This document shows, piece after piece, positions 10,836 through 22,066 of a stretch of 64,000 bases of DNA; position 1 is the first letter of the stretch; each line of letters opens with the position of its first letter. Location: the NCBI GenBank assembly GCA_015832175.1, contig WJXW01000006.1, positions 2,108,001 to 2,172,000 on the forward strand. Direction: 5' to 3'. The notes under the pieces were generated by a model. The model ran no database searches. It was not told the origin of the DNA and saw only the letters and a list, made by a program, of their open reading frames with translations. Source of the DNA: Paraphaeosphaeria minitans. Taxonomy: Eukaryota > Ascomycota > Dothideomycetes > Pleosporales > Didymosphaeriaceae. A program made the position numbers and the translations under genes.

Positions 10836-12957
10836 CCGTTCCGCCTCCCTGTCCTCGTCCGGTTCGGCCGCCGCACGCGGGATAGGCCTATCCAATGCAT
10901 CGAACCTGCGCCCGCCGACCCTCGCCACCACCCACAGCGTCGCAATCCTCAGCCCGCAGGCCCCGAACCCCCAGAGCAAGCCGCCGAACGGCGCGGCCAC
11001 GAACGCGCCAAAGGCGCTCCAGTCGCCCGCGTACAGGCCGCTCTCGAGGATGAGCAGCTTCGAGGCCCGCGCGGCGTCGCCGTCGTAGTAGACGAGTCCG
11101 AAGAGGAAGACGGTGAAGATGCCCCCGAGGGAGCCGACTACGAAGTCGAAGCCGCGCCACCAGTAGCACCGCTCCGAGAGCCCGATGACGAGCACGGGGA
11201 CGACGGCCGCGGAGACGAGGTCGCTGATGAGGAATATTTGCAGGATGTCGGGGGATTTGAGGGCGACGATGACGACGGGGATGATGAGGATGACGGCGAG
11301 GAGGCGGATGACCCAGATGTTGAGGCGGTTGCGGAAGAGGTCGTTGGACCCCGTCGAGATGAGCGCGGACTGGAACGAGTCGAACGCCGCCGTGGACAGG
11401 CTGACCGTCATCACGAGGATGATGCCGACGACCCAAGCTGGGAGCTGACCCAGCAGCAGGAAAAACGCGAGATCTCCGTCCTCGGCGTCGTTCAGTGGCC
11501 ACGCGCCGCTCCAGGCTGCCAGCAAGCCCGACGCGCCCACCAGCGTGAGGATGATGAGGACGGCGACGGTGGCGAGGGACGTCCCGATCCAGAGGTCCTT
11601 GTCCGTGCGCGCGGCGAAGGTGCGCATCCAGAAGCCGGAGAGGAAGAAGTCGTTTGTGAGGACGGCGACAGGGAGGATGTAGAGGAGCTGCCAGCCGAGG
11701 AGGGAGGCGTTGAGGAAGCCGGATTCGCGGATCAGCGCGGGCTGGATGTGGGTTTCCACGCCGACGGTTATGACGCCGAGGATGATGAGGCCGACGACCA
11801 TGGCGCCTTGGACGTTGTCCGTTATGAAGGAGACTTTGAAGCCGCCGAGGGCTGTTCTCGTCATTAACTGCGTCCCTCTGACAAGGCGAGGAGGGGGGCC
11901 TACAGGTGTATATCGTCGTAACCACGCATTCGACAATGATAGCAGGGAGACCATCGAGCCCCGTCAGAGCAGTCACAATCTGCTGCATGGCACTAAGCTC
12001 GCTGACCATGTACAAGAAAATCGTGATCAACGTGCACAGGCTCAGAAACAAGCCCGCAACGGCGCCATACCGCTGCCTCGTCCACTCGGTCAAGACGAAC
12101 CCCTCGGGACACTTCCTCCGGATGATAGGCCCCAGGTACCCGAAGATGAGCAGCGGCAGCGCGCTGGACAGCGCGTATACCACCACGCCCTGGACGCCGC
12201 AGATGGTCGCGATCTCGGGATAGGTAAACAAGATACCCGAGCCGAGAGCTGTATGTTAGACGCTGGGTTAGCGGCTGATAATATGGGGGGGGGGAGGGTT
12301 AGGGGAGAGCGGCAGCACGTTCCTCACGCAAGTATTATCTTGATCGAGTTCAGGCGGTACTTCTCAGCGTTGCTTCGCTGAATCCTATCTCGTCTGAAAG
12401 ATGACACAGGATCCAGCAAAGCGCGGCGCCCGCAGTGTAGCCGCGCAGAGACCTCTCTCGCACCTCTTCATCCCGTAGAACTGGGACGTTGGGGGGGAAA
12501 AGCAGGCCCTGCGGATCACAATCAAATACGAACCTGGTCATTGTTCCTCGACGGAGAAACCTTGCTGGCGAAGACGCCTCAATGAGTAGAATAAAGCCGT
12601 GCCGATACTGCCGCCGCCCTTCACGCTGGGAGCGTCTTGCCGATGCACTCACCCGATGCGATGAAATTCAAGGCCAGCGGTATGCCTAGCGACAGCGTTA
12701 GCACGTGATCCCAGCAGCGGGGTAAGGAATTGCGTCAAGCAAAGTGCAAAGTGGCATCCTGACCCTTCTGTGTCTTGTTGCTCGACAGCCACTCCGTCTT
12801 GGACTGGTGTCGCAGCCGCCAAGCGATGTAGCATCCCACGACCCTGTCCCGCATTAACCATTGCACATGCATACCCACAGCCCATGGCCACTTACAAAAA
12901 CGCGCCGTAGGTCAGGTACAAGATGGCGTTTGACGCCTGCGTGGAGGGCACACCCAT
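10788..12957 (-). CDS. Solute:sodium symporter family transporter (urea/proline type)
   Basis: Plasma-membrane or organellar transporter of the SSF/APC-fold superfamily. Exons, in transcription order, are 12957-12896, 12843-12764, 12685-12653, 12248-11904 and 11851-10788, giving about 527 residues. Family blocks can be followed across every splice join: LTYGAFL, KTEWLSSNKTQKGIPLALNF, IASALGSGILFTYPEIATI, CPEGFVLTEWTRQRYG, LGGFKVSFITDNVQGAMV, NDFFLSGFWMRTFAARTDKD. The tail after the last helix is short and acidic-basic. The second intron has a weak GTCAGG donor, but no other choice keeps frame. Fungal DUR3-like members carry urea or polyamines. This subfamily differs from yeast Dur3, so the substrate is unknown. 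Its 3' end is duplicated downstream. Confidence 0.85.
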
Positions 12958-13715
12958 TGTAGGAAGTAGCAAGGCAAGCGAGTAAGGCTGCGTCAATAAA
13001 CACAATTGTAGGAGAAATTCTGGGGATGGGCCTCGTTCTTAAAGCGCTGGGGTAGAGTTAGAAATTTTGCTTGCTTTTGGATGGCGGCGACGCTTTGCCG
13101 GAATAGGTAGGCGCACTTCACGTGCTTCTAGCGCGCGTTCGTCATGACCGCGCATCGGCGGTGTTTCTCTGTTTATGGGTTTTTTCAGTTGATTCTGTGA
13201 GCATTGATGGTGTTCATATGTATGTCGCGTTGTAAAGAACAAACAGGGTTCTTGCTTGACAGCCCTGCGACTTTTTAGAGCCTGGTAGCTCAAAATGCCA
13301 GACAGATGGTCACTGTGCGATGGATTGATATCTGGTAAAGCTCGAAATATGTATATGAGATGGCAGATCAAGGAAAGGAGGAAGGGTATACGATCAGTAT
13401 CAACGCGCTCCACATGAGCACTTCCCCTGGAAACAACCCCGCCTGCCCTCTGCAGCCAACAACAGCCAAGACATTGCCCCCCGCCCAAGCAGAATGTCCG
13501 CAATATGAACTACACCCCGGCTCGCTCGAGGATCTTCCTTCTCCAGGTCGTTCCTCGTGGTCTCGTGACGTCGTGAGACCGCGCACTGCGTGCTTCGTCG
13601 GCCGCAGAGCGGCGCATCGTGAGTTGCCGTCTCGCCAGACACCGTCTACCACGAATGGCGGTCCCAGTTCGGATCTGCACCCGTCAGCACACATCGCTCT
13701 CCCTCGACGCATCCA
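12958..13715. other. Intergenic stretch
   Basis: The promoter side of the symporter and the 3' flank of SNX3. The short open frames here have no family features. Confidence 0.5.
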
Positions 13716-14182
13716 CTAACCCTGTACAAACGCCGCCAGCACCTTGCTCCCCGTCTGCAGCAGCGGGTGCCCGACGACAATCTGCAGAAACCGCTGCAGC
13801 CCCTCACGCCGGTGTTCAATGACGTCGTCGGAGAAGCGGTTCGTCAGCACCTTGCCTGGCAGAGGGGGGATGGTGACGCGCGCGCTCTCGCGCTCCAGAA
13901 TGTCGCGGAAGGCCTCGAATTCGCTGTAGCGCCGGCGCACGGTGGAGCTCTTCAGCTTGAAGGCCGGGATGTTGGTGCGCATGACGATCTCGTAGGTGGT
14001 GTACATGCCGCGGCCGACGCCGTGGGTCATGGGGTTGCGGACCTGTGTGCGACCGAGGTGAGCTTCACTGCGGGGCGGGCGCGGAGGGGGATCGGCGTTG
14101 GTACCTCTATCTCGAGGAAGTTCTCGGGCGGGCCGTACAGCTCCTCGAAGGACTGCTGGCGCGACTCGGGCAGCGACTGCAT
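13716..14182 (-). CDS. SNX3: Sorting nexin 3 / Grd19, PX-domain protein
   Basis: A small PX-only sorting nexin that binds phosphatidylinositol 3-phosphate on early endosomes and recruits retromer to return cargo to the Golgi. Exons 14182-14105 and 14042-13716 give 134 residues, slightly shorter than the usual 140-160. The first exon encodes [20 protein letters not shown] and then NFLEIE; the second carries the PX domain with [12 protein letters not shown], the phosphoinositide-binding [14 protein letters not shown], the PPLPGK loop and the C-terminal helix [17 protein letters not shown] donor and an ACACAG acceptor join in phase 0. Yeast calls the gene SNX3/GRD19. Confidence 0.93.
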
Positions 14183-14852
14183 CGTGAGTGTTGGCGGCGG
14201 CGGCGGCGGTGCAGGCGAGGCGTGTGTCCGTGGGGAGCTTTGCGTTTATGGGTTGAGCGCGGGGGCCAGCGCGAGCTAGGCGCCGAACGATCAGATAACG
14301 TGGGCCGAGGCGTGCTCTGCGGATTACGTAAATGGCAGCACGCAGCAAATGTTCCGGTGTTGCAATGGTTTCGTCTTGGCTATGTATTCCTCCTCCTCTC
14401 CATCATTCATTTTGCGTGCAGATAGCGTAGTTTCTACATTCATCCTTGATTCCAACATATACCTTGAGTGCAGGTGGCGTTGGTTCTACAGGATAAATAC
14501 TCGATTCCAATCAAGTATTCTGCATCGCAACAGGGTGGCACTGTTTCTACATAGATCCGTGCTATCAATCAAACAATGGCATCGCAATGGGGATGCGTTG
14601 TTTCCGCAGCATACATACTCGATTCCAATCAAACACCCTCCTGCATCGCAACGGATTCACAAACATCAAAGCCAGTCTCAAAAACCCAAGGTTTTGAACA
14701 ATCGTATCATTCATTCATACATTAACTATCCATGAGAAAACACAAGGAGAGCCCATGAATACTAAATACTACATGGTGGCAGGTTTCCATATTTCATTAC
14801 CCGCGGGGATATCATCAGTGTCGCTTCATTCCTCCTCCGTTGCTCGTTGCCT

Positions 14853-15769
14853 CTAGATGCCGCTGGTCTTGTTGCCCATGTACGTCTTGGAGCCGTCGAG
14901 GTCGCTGTCGACGCGCGGGTCGGCCTTGTTGAGCATGTCGCTCTTGTGGGGTCCGGCAGTATTCTCAGCAGGTCCGGGGCCGCTAGAGAGGCCGCCAACA
15001 CCATGGCCGGTGCCAGTCAAACCGGAAGAGTTGCTACCAGCAAGACCGGAGGAGTGCGTGTTGCTGCCAGTCAGGCCGGAGGAGTGCGTGTTGTTGCCAG
15101 TCAGGCCGGAGGAGTGCGTGTTGCTGCCAGCACCGTAGCCGCCAGTGGAGTGCGTGTTGCCGTATCCACCGGTGGTCGACGAATCAACACGGGGGTCAGC
15201 CGTGTTGCCGAGGCGGGAGTCGTGAGGACCAGTGGGGTCTGAGCCGTAAGTGTTGCCAGTAAGGCCTGACGAGCCGTGGGTGGTGTTGATGCCAGTGGCG
15301 TGAGTGCCAGTAGTGCCATGGGTGCCGTGAGCGGTAGTGCCGTGGTTGCCAGTCGAGCCAATGTGGTCAGAGTCAACGCGGGGGTCGGCCTGTTTAACTG
15401 TCAGTGTCTTTGTACGTAAGGTTTGGAGCTTTGAAAGCATACCTTGTTGCCGAGGCGAGAATCGTGAGGACCAGTGGGGTCTGAGCCGTAAGTGTTGCCA
15501 GTAAGGCCTGACGAGCCGTGGGTGGTGTTGATGCCAGTGGCGTGAGTGCCAGTAGTGTGAGTACCCGCGTGAGTACCGGTGTGAGTACCGGTGGTGCCGT
15601 GAGCGGCAGTGCCGTGGTTGCCCGTGGTGCCAATGTGATCAGAGTCGACGCGAGGGTCGGCCTTGTTGGCAGAGTGGGAAGAGTGAGGACCGGTAGGGTC
15701 TTCGTGAGTCTTGTCCTTGTGGAGGACGTTCTCGACCTTGGCCTTGATCTTTTCCATAGCTCCGGACAT
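14853..15769 (-). CDS. Repeat-rich hydrophilic LEA-like stress protein
   Basis: Exons 15769-15443 and 15389-14853 encode about 287 residues. The start reads MSGAMEKIKAKVENVLHK, a short amphipathic segment. The rest is almost wholly Gly, Thr, His, Asn and Ser, built from repeats of the type DPTGPHDSRLGNK, ADPRVDSDHIG and HSSGLTGSN. The motif GPHxSxxxNKADPRVDSD recurs three to four times, the last near the C-terminus. Such proteins are known in many ascomycetes as LEA-like or desiccation-type proteins that are unstructured in water and build up under stress or in conidia. The exact role is inference. The intron sits exactly at a repeat boundary (GNK|ADPRV). A TATA-like element and two AGGGG stress-element cores lie upstream. 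Confidence 0.75.
15204..15557. repeat. Near-identical 112-bp direct repeat inside the LEA-like gene
   Basis: 15204-15315 and 15446-15557 match at almost every base with an offset of 242. They code for the same protein module (LGN, then DPTGPHDSRLG and the HATGINTTHGSSGLTGNTYG segment). The similarity at silent positions suggests a recent duplication or gene conversion. Confidence 0.9.
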
Positions 15770-15903
15770 GTTTGCTGGGTGTATGTGTATGTGTATGTGT
15801 GGATGAGTAGAGGGGATTCGAAAGAAGTAGTAGTTCTCGTGAATTGAGTTTGAAGTGTGGAAGTGTTGTGTGAGAGACGATCGTCATGGCGGGAGAGGCA
15901 GGT

Positions 15904-15909
15904 CTTATA
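15904..15909 (-). promoter_or_regulatory. TATA-like element of the LEA-like gene
   Basis: TATAAG on the minus strand, about 135 bases upstream of the ATG at 15769. The spacing would allow a leader of roughly 100 bases. Confidence 0.4.
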
Positions 15910-16078
15910 TGCTCCATCGTGGTCTGTCCTGTCTCTCTCTCACAAGCCGTACGTCATGGCGACCTAAACTCAATCAGCCGACGAAGGTGTCCACGGTAAC
16001 CGCCTGCAGTGAAACTGCCTCTCCCGCAATCTCCACCGGAAGCTAGTGCCGGATACAAACAGAAAACGCCACACGGTG

Positions 16079-16083
16079 AGGGG
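16079..16083 (+). promoter_or_regulatory. AGGGG stress-element core
   Basis: An AGGGG core, the binding word of Msn2/4- and SebA-type zinc fingers, lies 310 bases upstream of the LEA-like gene. A second copy is at 16399-16403. Such short words occur by chance, so the support is only the stress-protein context. Confidence 0.25.
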
Positions 16084-16403
16084 CGTGTGTCGTCATTGGA
16101 ATTCACAGCGTGCCACCCATTGCGGCAGGCACCCGCCGCATCGCTTTGTCTAGATGGCCCCAAAGGATGGCATTGCGCAAGCTTGGGCTCTGAAGATCGG
16201 AGGCTACCTTCTACGCCACACAAATGCCAGACGTGCTGAGCCATTTGCGGGAACGCTTGTGAACGGGATCTTATTCTGGCATATGCGGCTAGACGCTGGC
16301 TGAATTCATCCTAGACGACGCCACCGAGCATTCCGATGCCCGATCGGGTGGCCGTGCACGGTGGCTTTGACGACATCATAGCGGAGAAAGCGGGGACGAG
16401 GGG

Positions 16404-17216
16404 AAAGTTTGCTACCGGGATTTGATGATCTAGCATCGCTGCGGTTTGCCTGTCCCTGTTTCTGAAGACGTCTTGCATCAGCCCGGTGACGGTGACCTTG
16501 CGAAAGCCGGGAAAAGTTGGCGGCTAGTGTTGCAGAGGTCCATCAGGTGAGGGTGTAGCATTGTCACAGTCCATCCGGACCATGAACCACGGCTTCTACA
16601 GGACGGAGCCTTTGCTACCTAGGCAGTCTAGCACTTTGGCTGGACATTCTCCAAGCGGGTGGGGAGAAGCAGCCAAGCAATGACGTCGCTATGATCATGG
16701 AACAACAAAAACAACAAACAAACAGATACATGGTTATTGGAGCTTTTGTCGGCGATGACACGACCGTAAAACCTGAATCACCGCCCTGACACGCCTGACA
16801 CGCCTGGACGCCTGAGACGCGTACCAGGGCACCTCAGCTTTGCATCAGAGGTCCGAACCGCGCACATCCTGCAACGGCAGGAGATCCGAGGGGGGGAGGG
16901 GGTCAGCCGTCCCCTTGCCCCGGCTCCGGCCCTGGCCCAGGACAATTTCTCGCATGAGCCGCCTCGTGCATTCATCTTGTCATTGCGGCTGAAGACATGG
17001 CAACATCATAAGTGCGATAACAATCTCGATACGAACTTGTCCTCGAAATCTTCTACCTAAGTCGTGCTGTCTGCTGTCCCAGGCACGTGGTGTAGATAAC
17101 TCAGACGTGCCGATGACGTAGCGCCATGTGAAATCCCCCATCGAACAACGTTTCCTCTACACCACGACCCTACCATCTACCTCTACCCCTCCTTAATATC
17201 CTGACCCGGAGAAATC
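16404..17216. other. Intergenic stretch between divergent genes
   Basis: Shared upstream region of the LEA-like gene (minus) and the Rrt8-like gene (plus). It holds a short imperfect GACACGCCTG repeat at about 16787-16812. No supportable ORF. Confidence 0.5.
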
Positions 17217-18250
17217 ATGTCGGAGAAGATCAAGGAAGTTGTGAAGGAGGAGATTGAGCAGGCCAAGGTGCTTGCTGTGGATGCAGCGCGTTCTGCGGCC
17301 TACCTGTATCCCCTCAAAGTAAGTCAGTGCAGCAGCAACAATACCGAGATCCCCACTTGAGTCATGCGCACTTTCCTGTACTCAATGTGCCTTTCAAAAC
17401 GTTAAAAAAAAAAACTGCGCAGACCCAAATAACGTGGGTTCTAGGGTATCGCCTTCTTCTTCACGCACCGCGCCCTCTGGCGTCCGCTCGCGAACAAGCT
17501 CGTTCCCACAATCTCTCTCGGCCTCGGTGTCACAACCTTCATGTTTGCTGTCACCTACGTGCCGCAAGCCGCCGTTCTCGCCGTATTCAACGGCCCGCTC
17601 GCCATCGTCTCCACCATCCTGCTCGTCCTCTCCGAAGCCTCTACCATCTTCAACGTCCTTTCCAAGAACTTCCTCATCGACGATGCCCTTATCGACACCT
17701 TCGATGGCACGCTGCTCGCCCGCGACCAGCAGGCGCTTGTCTCCCGGGAACGCCAGATGAAGGGCGGAAGCGACTACATGGCGCGTCTGGGCAAGATCAC
17801 CAGGAAGCCGTTTGAGCGCTTCACCCCGAAGGCGATCATCAGGTACTTCTTGTACCTGCCGCTGAATCTGATCCCCGTGGTGGGCACTGTACTCTTCGTC
17901 ATTTTGCAGGGCAGGAAGTTTGGACCAACGGCGCATGCGAGGTATTTCCAGCTCAAGCAGATGAGCAAGCACCAGGAAGAGCATTTCATTGAGAGCAGGA
18001 AGGCGGCTTACACGAGGTATGGTTGGCGCCTTGTACGCGGGCATGTGTGGAAATGCTAACGATCCGCAGCTTCGGCATCCCCGCCGTCCTCCTCGAACTT
18101 GTCCCCGTTGCAGGCATCTTCTTCAGCTTCACCAACACCGTCGGTGCCGCACTCTGGGCTGCGGACATCGAGCAGAAGAAATCACCGGGAGAGACTACCG
18201 CGCCGGGGCTTCGCAGTCAGGCCGAGGCCGCATCGAGGAAAGAGTTGTAG
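17217..18250 (+). CDS. Rrt8/EI24-like multi-pass membrane protein
   Basis: Exons 17217-17318, 17445-18016 and 18070-18250 encode about 284 residues. The N-terminus MSEKIKEVVKEEIEQAK is an amphipathic helix; then come LYPLK|GIAFFFTHRALWRPL, a hydrophobic pair (LGLGVTTFMFAVTYV and AVFNGPLAIVSTILLVLSEA), a polar loop, a third hydrophobic segment around YLPLNLIPVVGTVLFVILQG, and a last one, FGIPAVLLELVPVAGIFFSF. This matches the fungal family of outer spore wall/lipid-droplet proteins Rrt8, Lds1 and Lds2 within the EI24/CysZ-like fold. Yeast members are linked to dityrosine-layer assembly on lipid droplets; the filamentous role is not known. The splice joins restore RKAAYTSFGIPAV. Confidence 0.75.
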
Positions 18251-19765
18251 TGAGGACACTGCGCCCTGCCTCACCTCTCTTCACATTTCCCTAATTTGAT
18301 TGAAATCCGGGCTGTACTATGCTGGTTGCTAATATCACGCGTACAAGCCAGCTGCAACCCGAATCGTATGCCCATGCCCGGCATGATCCCGTTACGAGCA
18401 GCACCGGTACGGTCAGGCGTTAGGCAAAGCCAGAACCGTATGTACAACAGACATCGGGATGGGCGGTATCGATACCCGTGGAAGCCGCCGTGGGCGCGGG
18501 GGAATCTCCTGGGCTGGCCTTGAGCTCTTCTTGACTTTCTCACAGTACACACGTAATTTCTAATCATATTTCCAACCCATCAATTCTCACTTTCAAACGT
18601 AGTTCACCCGAGCCCATTATGAGTCGTGAGCGGCGGTGATGTATGGTGAATGAAGATTGGGAAAGATTGGGAGAAGATGAACCACAGCTAGGGATGTGCG
18701 GACACGGTATAATACCGTATGATACAAGATCCTGTACTGCTTCGCACTAGACCCAATCCAGAGCAGTAAGAATATTTCTATTACCTAATCACGGATCTCG
18801 TACACATCCCTAATCACAGCGGAGGGAGGCGCTCCACACACACACACCCAAAAAAGGGTAAGAGCTCCACGTGCATCTTCTTAGCGCTAAACCACATGGA
18901 ATACCTACCACACGTGGCACGGGTGCCTTGCCAAATCTGGGCAGTCGCCCCCAGACGACCTGAAGAACATTAGAAAATGTAGGTATCCCAACACACGGGC
19001 ATACCTACACATCGCCAAAGAAAAAAAAACTTGCAGCAGCGGGGGTCTGCCTATGTACTTGGGCGTGTAATGGCTGTTGGTGCTAAGACTACTTGTAGTA
19101 GGTAGGTATACGTAGGTACGTATTATTCTCCCTCTTACGATACGCGCATGTGCAACTCCCCCGCCCCCCCCCCTCCTTTATTTTTCCTTTTTTTTTCCCT
19201 ATCTCTTTTACTTTTCGAACCGAATCAACCCGATTTAAGTTATTGTGTTTTCTGTGTCAAGGTGACTAGTAGCTCCGATGGTAGGTAGGTACCTACTGCT
19301 AGGCATGCGAAGGGGGAACAAGAAAAACGGAGAGATACGGATGACTTTGAGTCCTATTGCCTTGCACAGAGTGAACCGTATCCCGACTGTTTTATTCTTT
19401 TCCCAGTGCATCTTTACAACGTGCTTGGTGATTAGGGGCGGCTGCGGAGTCATAATAGCACCACGCACGTAAAAAAGCAACTGTACTAGGCATGCGTCGA
19501 CCAGCACTAAGTTTTCGATGATTGCTGTTTGCGAAGTGTGAGCGAATTGCATGGTGTTGTAGGTAGAGAAACATACGCGACAGGACGTCGCATCCAGCAC
19601 GAAAAATGCCCAACTCGTTACGAAACAAAGCATCAGCGAAACCATGTTAAAGAAATGTTATTAGGCACTATCTTCTCCAGCCCTGTAGGTTTACGTAGTA
19701 GTCGCGCATCATGCGGCCCAAAGACCCCCGCGCTCGCGTAGCTACATCACAACTTCCACGTGCTC
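18251..19765. other. Intergenic stretch with simple repeats
   Basis: Holds a short CA run near 18837-18848, a poly-C then poly-T pyrimidine tract near 19158-19200, and many AGGTA/TACCT words. No gene is supported. Confidence 0.5.
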
Positions 19766-21537
19766 TCACTCGCCACGCCTGCGCCAGGTGAGTGCAATGC
19801 TCTTCGAATGCCTCATCTCGTGCAAGATGCTGCCCTCGTGCTCAATCTCAAGCCCAGTCGCAAACACCCGTTTGCGCGCTGCTTCCAGGCTTTCCCCCGC
19901 GTTCGGCTGCGGACTGACGACATGGTCACGCAGCAGCACGGCGAGCGCTGCTACGAGCTCGACCTGCGAGAACTTCCGGCCGGGACATACGCGCTGGCCA
20001 GTCGCCCAGGGGAGGAAGTGCGGAGCGGTGTCGGACGCCAGGATCTCGGCCTCGATGGGTGCGTTCACGATAGCGTCGGTGGGGGGTGTGGTTATGAAAC
20101 GGCTGGGGTTCCATTGCAGTGGGTCTTGCCCCCAGTAGGTGGGATGCGTATGCATTGCCGCGAGGCTGAGTTGTATTACCGTGTTCGGTGGCAACGTGAC
20201 TGCGCGGGACCCTATCTGGATGGTCTGCGGGAAGGCGCCCGTTCCCTTTACAAGCTGGCCCAATGGATGAGCTAGACGGAGTGCTTCCATCTGGGAAACC
20301 GTCAGTATTCTCAACTCCACGAACACGTAGATAGGGTACAAGTGCGGCTTACGATGACGGCCTGGCAACGCTTGAGTTTTGGGAACGTCGTATAGGCCCA
20401 GGTAGTCCTGTCGTTGTCAGGTAGGTAGTGTCGGATCTCTTCAGCGACCCACTCCTGGGAGTCTGGATGCGCTGCAAGGTTGACGAGGAGATGGTTTAGC
20501 ACGATGGCCGTGGTGTCGTTGCCTGCGAACGCATATACGAACATGTTGCTGATGATCTCCTGTTCGGTCAATGTGGCAGTGCGCTTTCCTCCAGATGCCT
20601 CGTGCTTCTCCCGCTCACAGGCGCGTACTACTGCCGCGACCAGATGTTGATTATTCTGTTCACCGCGCTCGATGTTGGCTCTCTCTTCGTTGATCAAACC
20701 AGTGACGTAGGAACGGAATGTGGCAATCGAATTTGAGACCTCCTTCCATGTTTTCGGTGTCCACCAGGCTTTCAGCCCCTGTTCGCCACATATCAAGATA
20801 GGAATCACATGGCCCAGGATTCTGCCAAGCGAGTCTCTGTAGAGGTGAGAGTCATTGTCATCTTTCTCTTCCGCCTTTGCCTCAGCGGCACCATGGTATG
20901 AGTAAGACTTGTTGAAGATGGCCGCAGCAAGGACGTTGAGCGTGAATATCTTTGTATCATCTGCAGTGGTATTGACATGTTGATGCTTGAGCCAGTACTC
21001 AATCATACCCCTTGCTTGTGATATCGATTGCTTCCAGACAAGCTCGTTGTTGCGTTCGGTAAATGTGATGGCCGTAATTTTTCTATGTTTTTGCCACTCT
21101 TCGTCATCAGTCGTTGCCAGGTTCTTCCCGTATACATTGAGCAGTTCGAATTGCTCCATATTGCGACGAAAGTCTGTTCGGCGATGGATTACCTCGGCAA
21201 AAACCGACGCATCACTCACGCAGAGCCAGTTGCCTCCTGGCGACACCAGCATAAAGGCAGGACCCAGTTCTTCATGCACAATATGACGCTCGTTCGCCTC
21301 CCAGCCGAACGTGTAGAACCGATGGAAATTTTTGGTGCCGATGCCCCAGGCGCGGCATTTAAGCACTATGGAACTGCCACATAGCAGCCAGAACGGATTT
21401 ATGGGCGTTACCCACCGCACGAGTAAGGGCAGACCAGTCGTCTCCGCTTTCTTTTTGTTGGCTTGGAGTGAGAGTGCAGACCAGATAAAGAATAACCCAG
21501 GTACTGCCAGAAGGCTTGTCAGCACGGCAACGAGCAT
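19766..21537 (-). CDS. Cytochrome P450 monooxygenase
   Basis: Heme-thiolate monooxygenase anchored in the ER membrane. Exons 21537-20353 and 20290-19766 give 569 residues. The N-terminus MLVAVLTSLLAVPGLFFIW is the membrane anchor, followed by a Pro-containing hinge. The I-helix oxygen-activation motif AGNDTT is at residues 338-343, the K-helix ExxR (EALR) at 397-400, and the heme loop FLPWATGQRVCPGR has its Cys ligand at 497. The frame is open upstream to another ATG at 21909, but that extension is Ser-rich and unlike any P450, so I use 21537. The intron has a GTAAGC donor and a CCCAG acceptor. The substrate and CYP family are not readable from the sequence. The genes on either side are not biosynthetic, so no cluster is suggested. 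Confidence 0.9.
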
Positions 21538-22066
21538 TGTGGGATAATCGAGAGGAGCGGTATTAATGGAAGGTAGGTGGCATAACAGGGATAGCAGAGA
21601 TGAAGCAGAGATTTTGGCAAGCGGGACAGACAGAGCAGAGAGTTTTGCAAGTGAGACAGAACGAGACCATCGTTTTCCGAAGCTGCCATACGACAGAAAC
21701 CATAAAAAAATGACACTCCCGCCGCGCAAGTGCCACGTCGGGGTGCGTGCATGTAAGAATTCCAGTTTAGCGTCTCCCACAACGGTTTGCTGCTGGGTTC
21801 TGGTGCAATCATTGTCCTGTGATGTAGTCTCGGTGCAGGAAATATAGTGCCTATCTCCGAGAGAGCAAAAGAGCTGGAGTGTCCCTTTTTGTAGGTTGCA
21901 CGAACTCACTCCTCAGCCCATGTCCAGAACCCGTCTTGAAAACGTTGTGACATGTCATTCCTTTCTTTTCCATCCCTTCCTACCCTTGATTGCTATCTTA
22001 CTCTAGAACCTTCTGTCCCCTACCAAGCATTTCACACCGCATAAGATAGATCCCCATGCCTCAAAA

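Noticed and set aside
10668..11867. Long plus-strand ORF of 399 codons
   Set aside because: Rich in Asp, Glu, Arg and Pro, with no motif. It is the complement of the GC-rich symporter exon.
21538..21909. Upstream extension of the P450 frame
   Set aside because: P450s begin with the membrane anchor, which the ATG at 21537 provides; the extension is Ser-rich and featureless.
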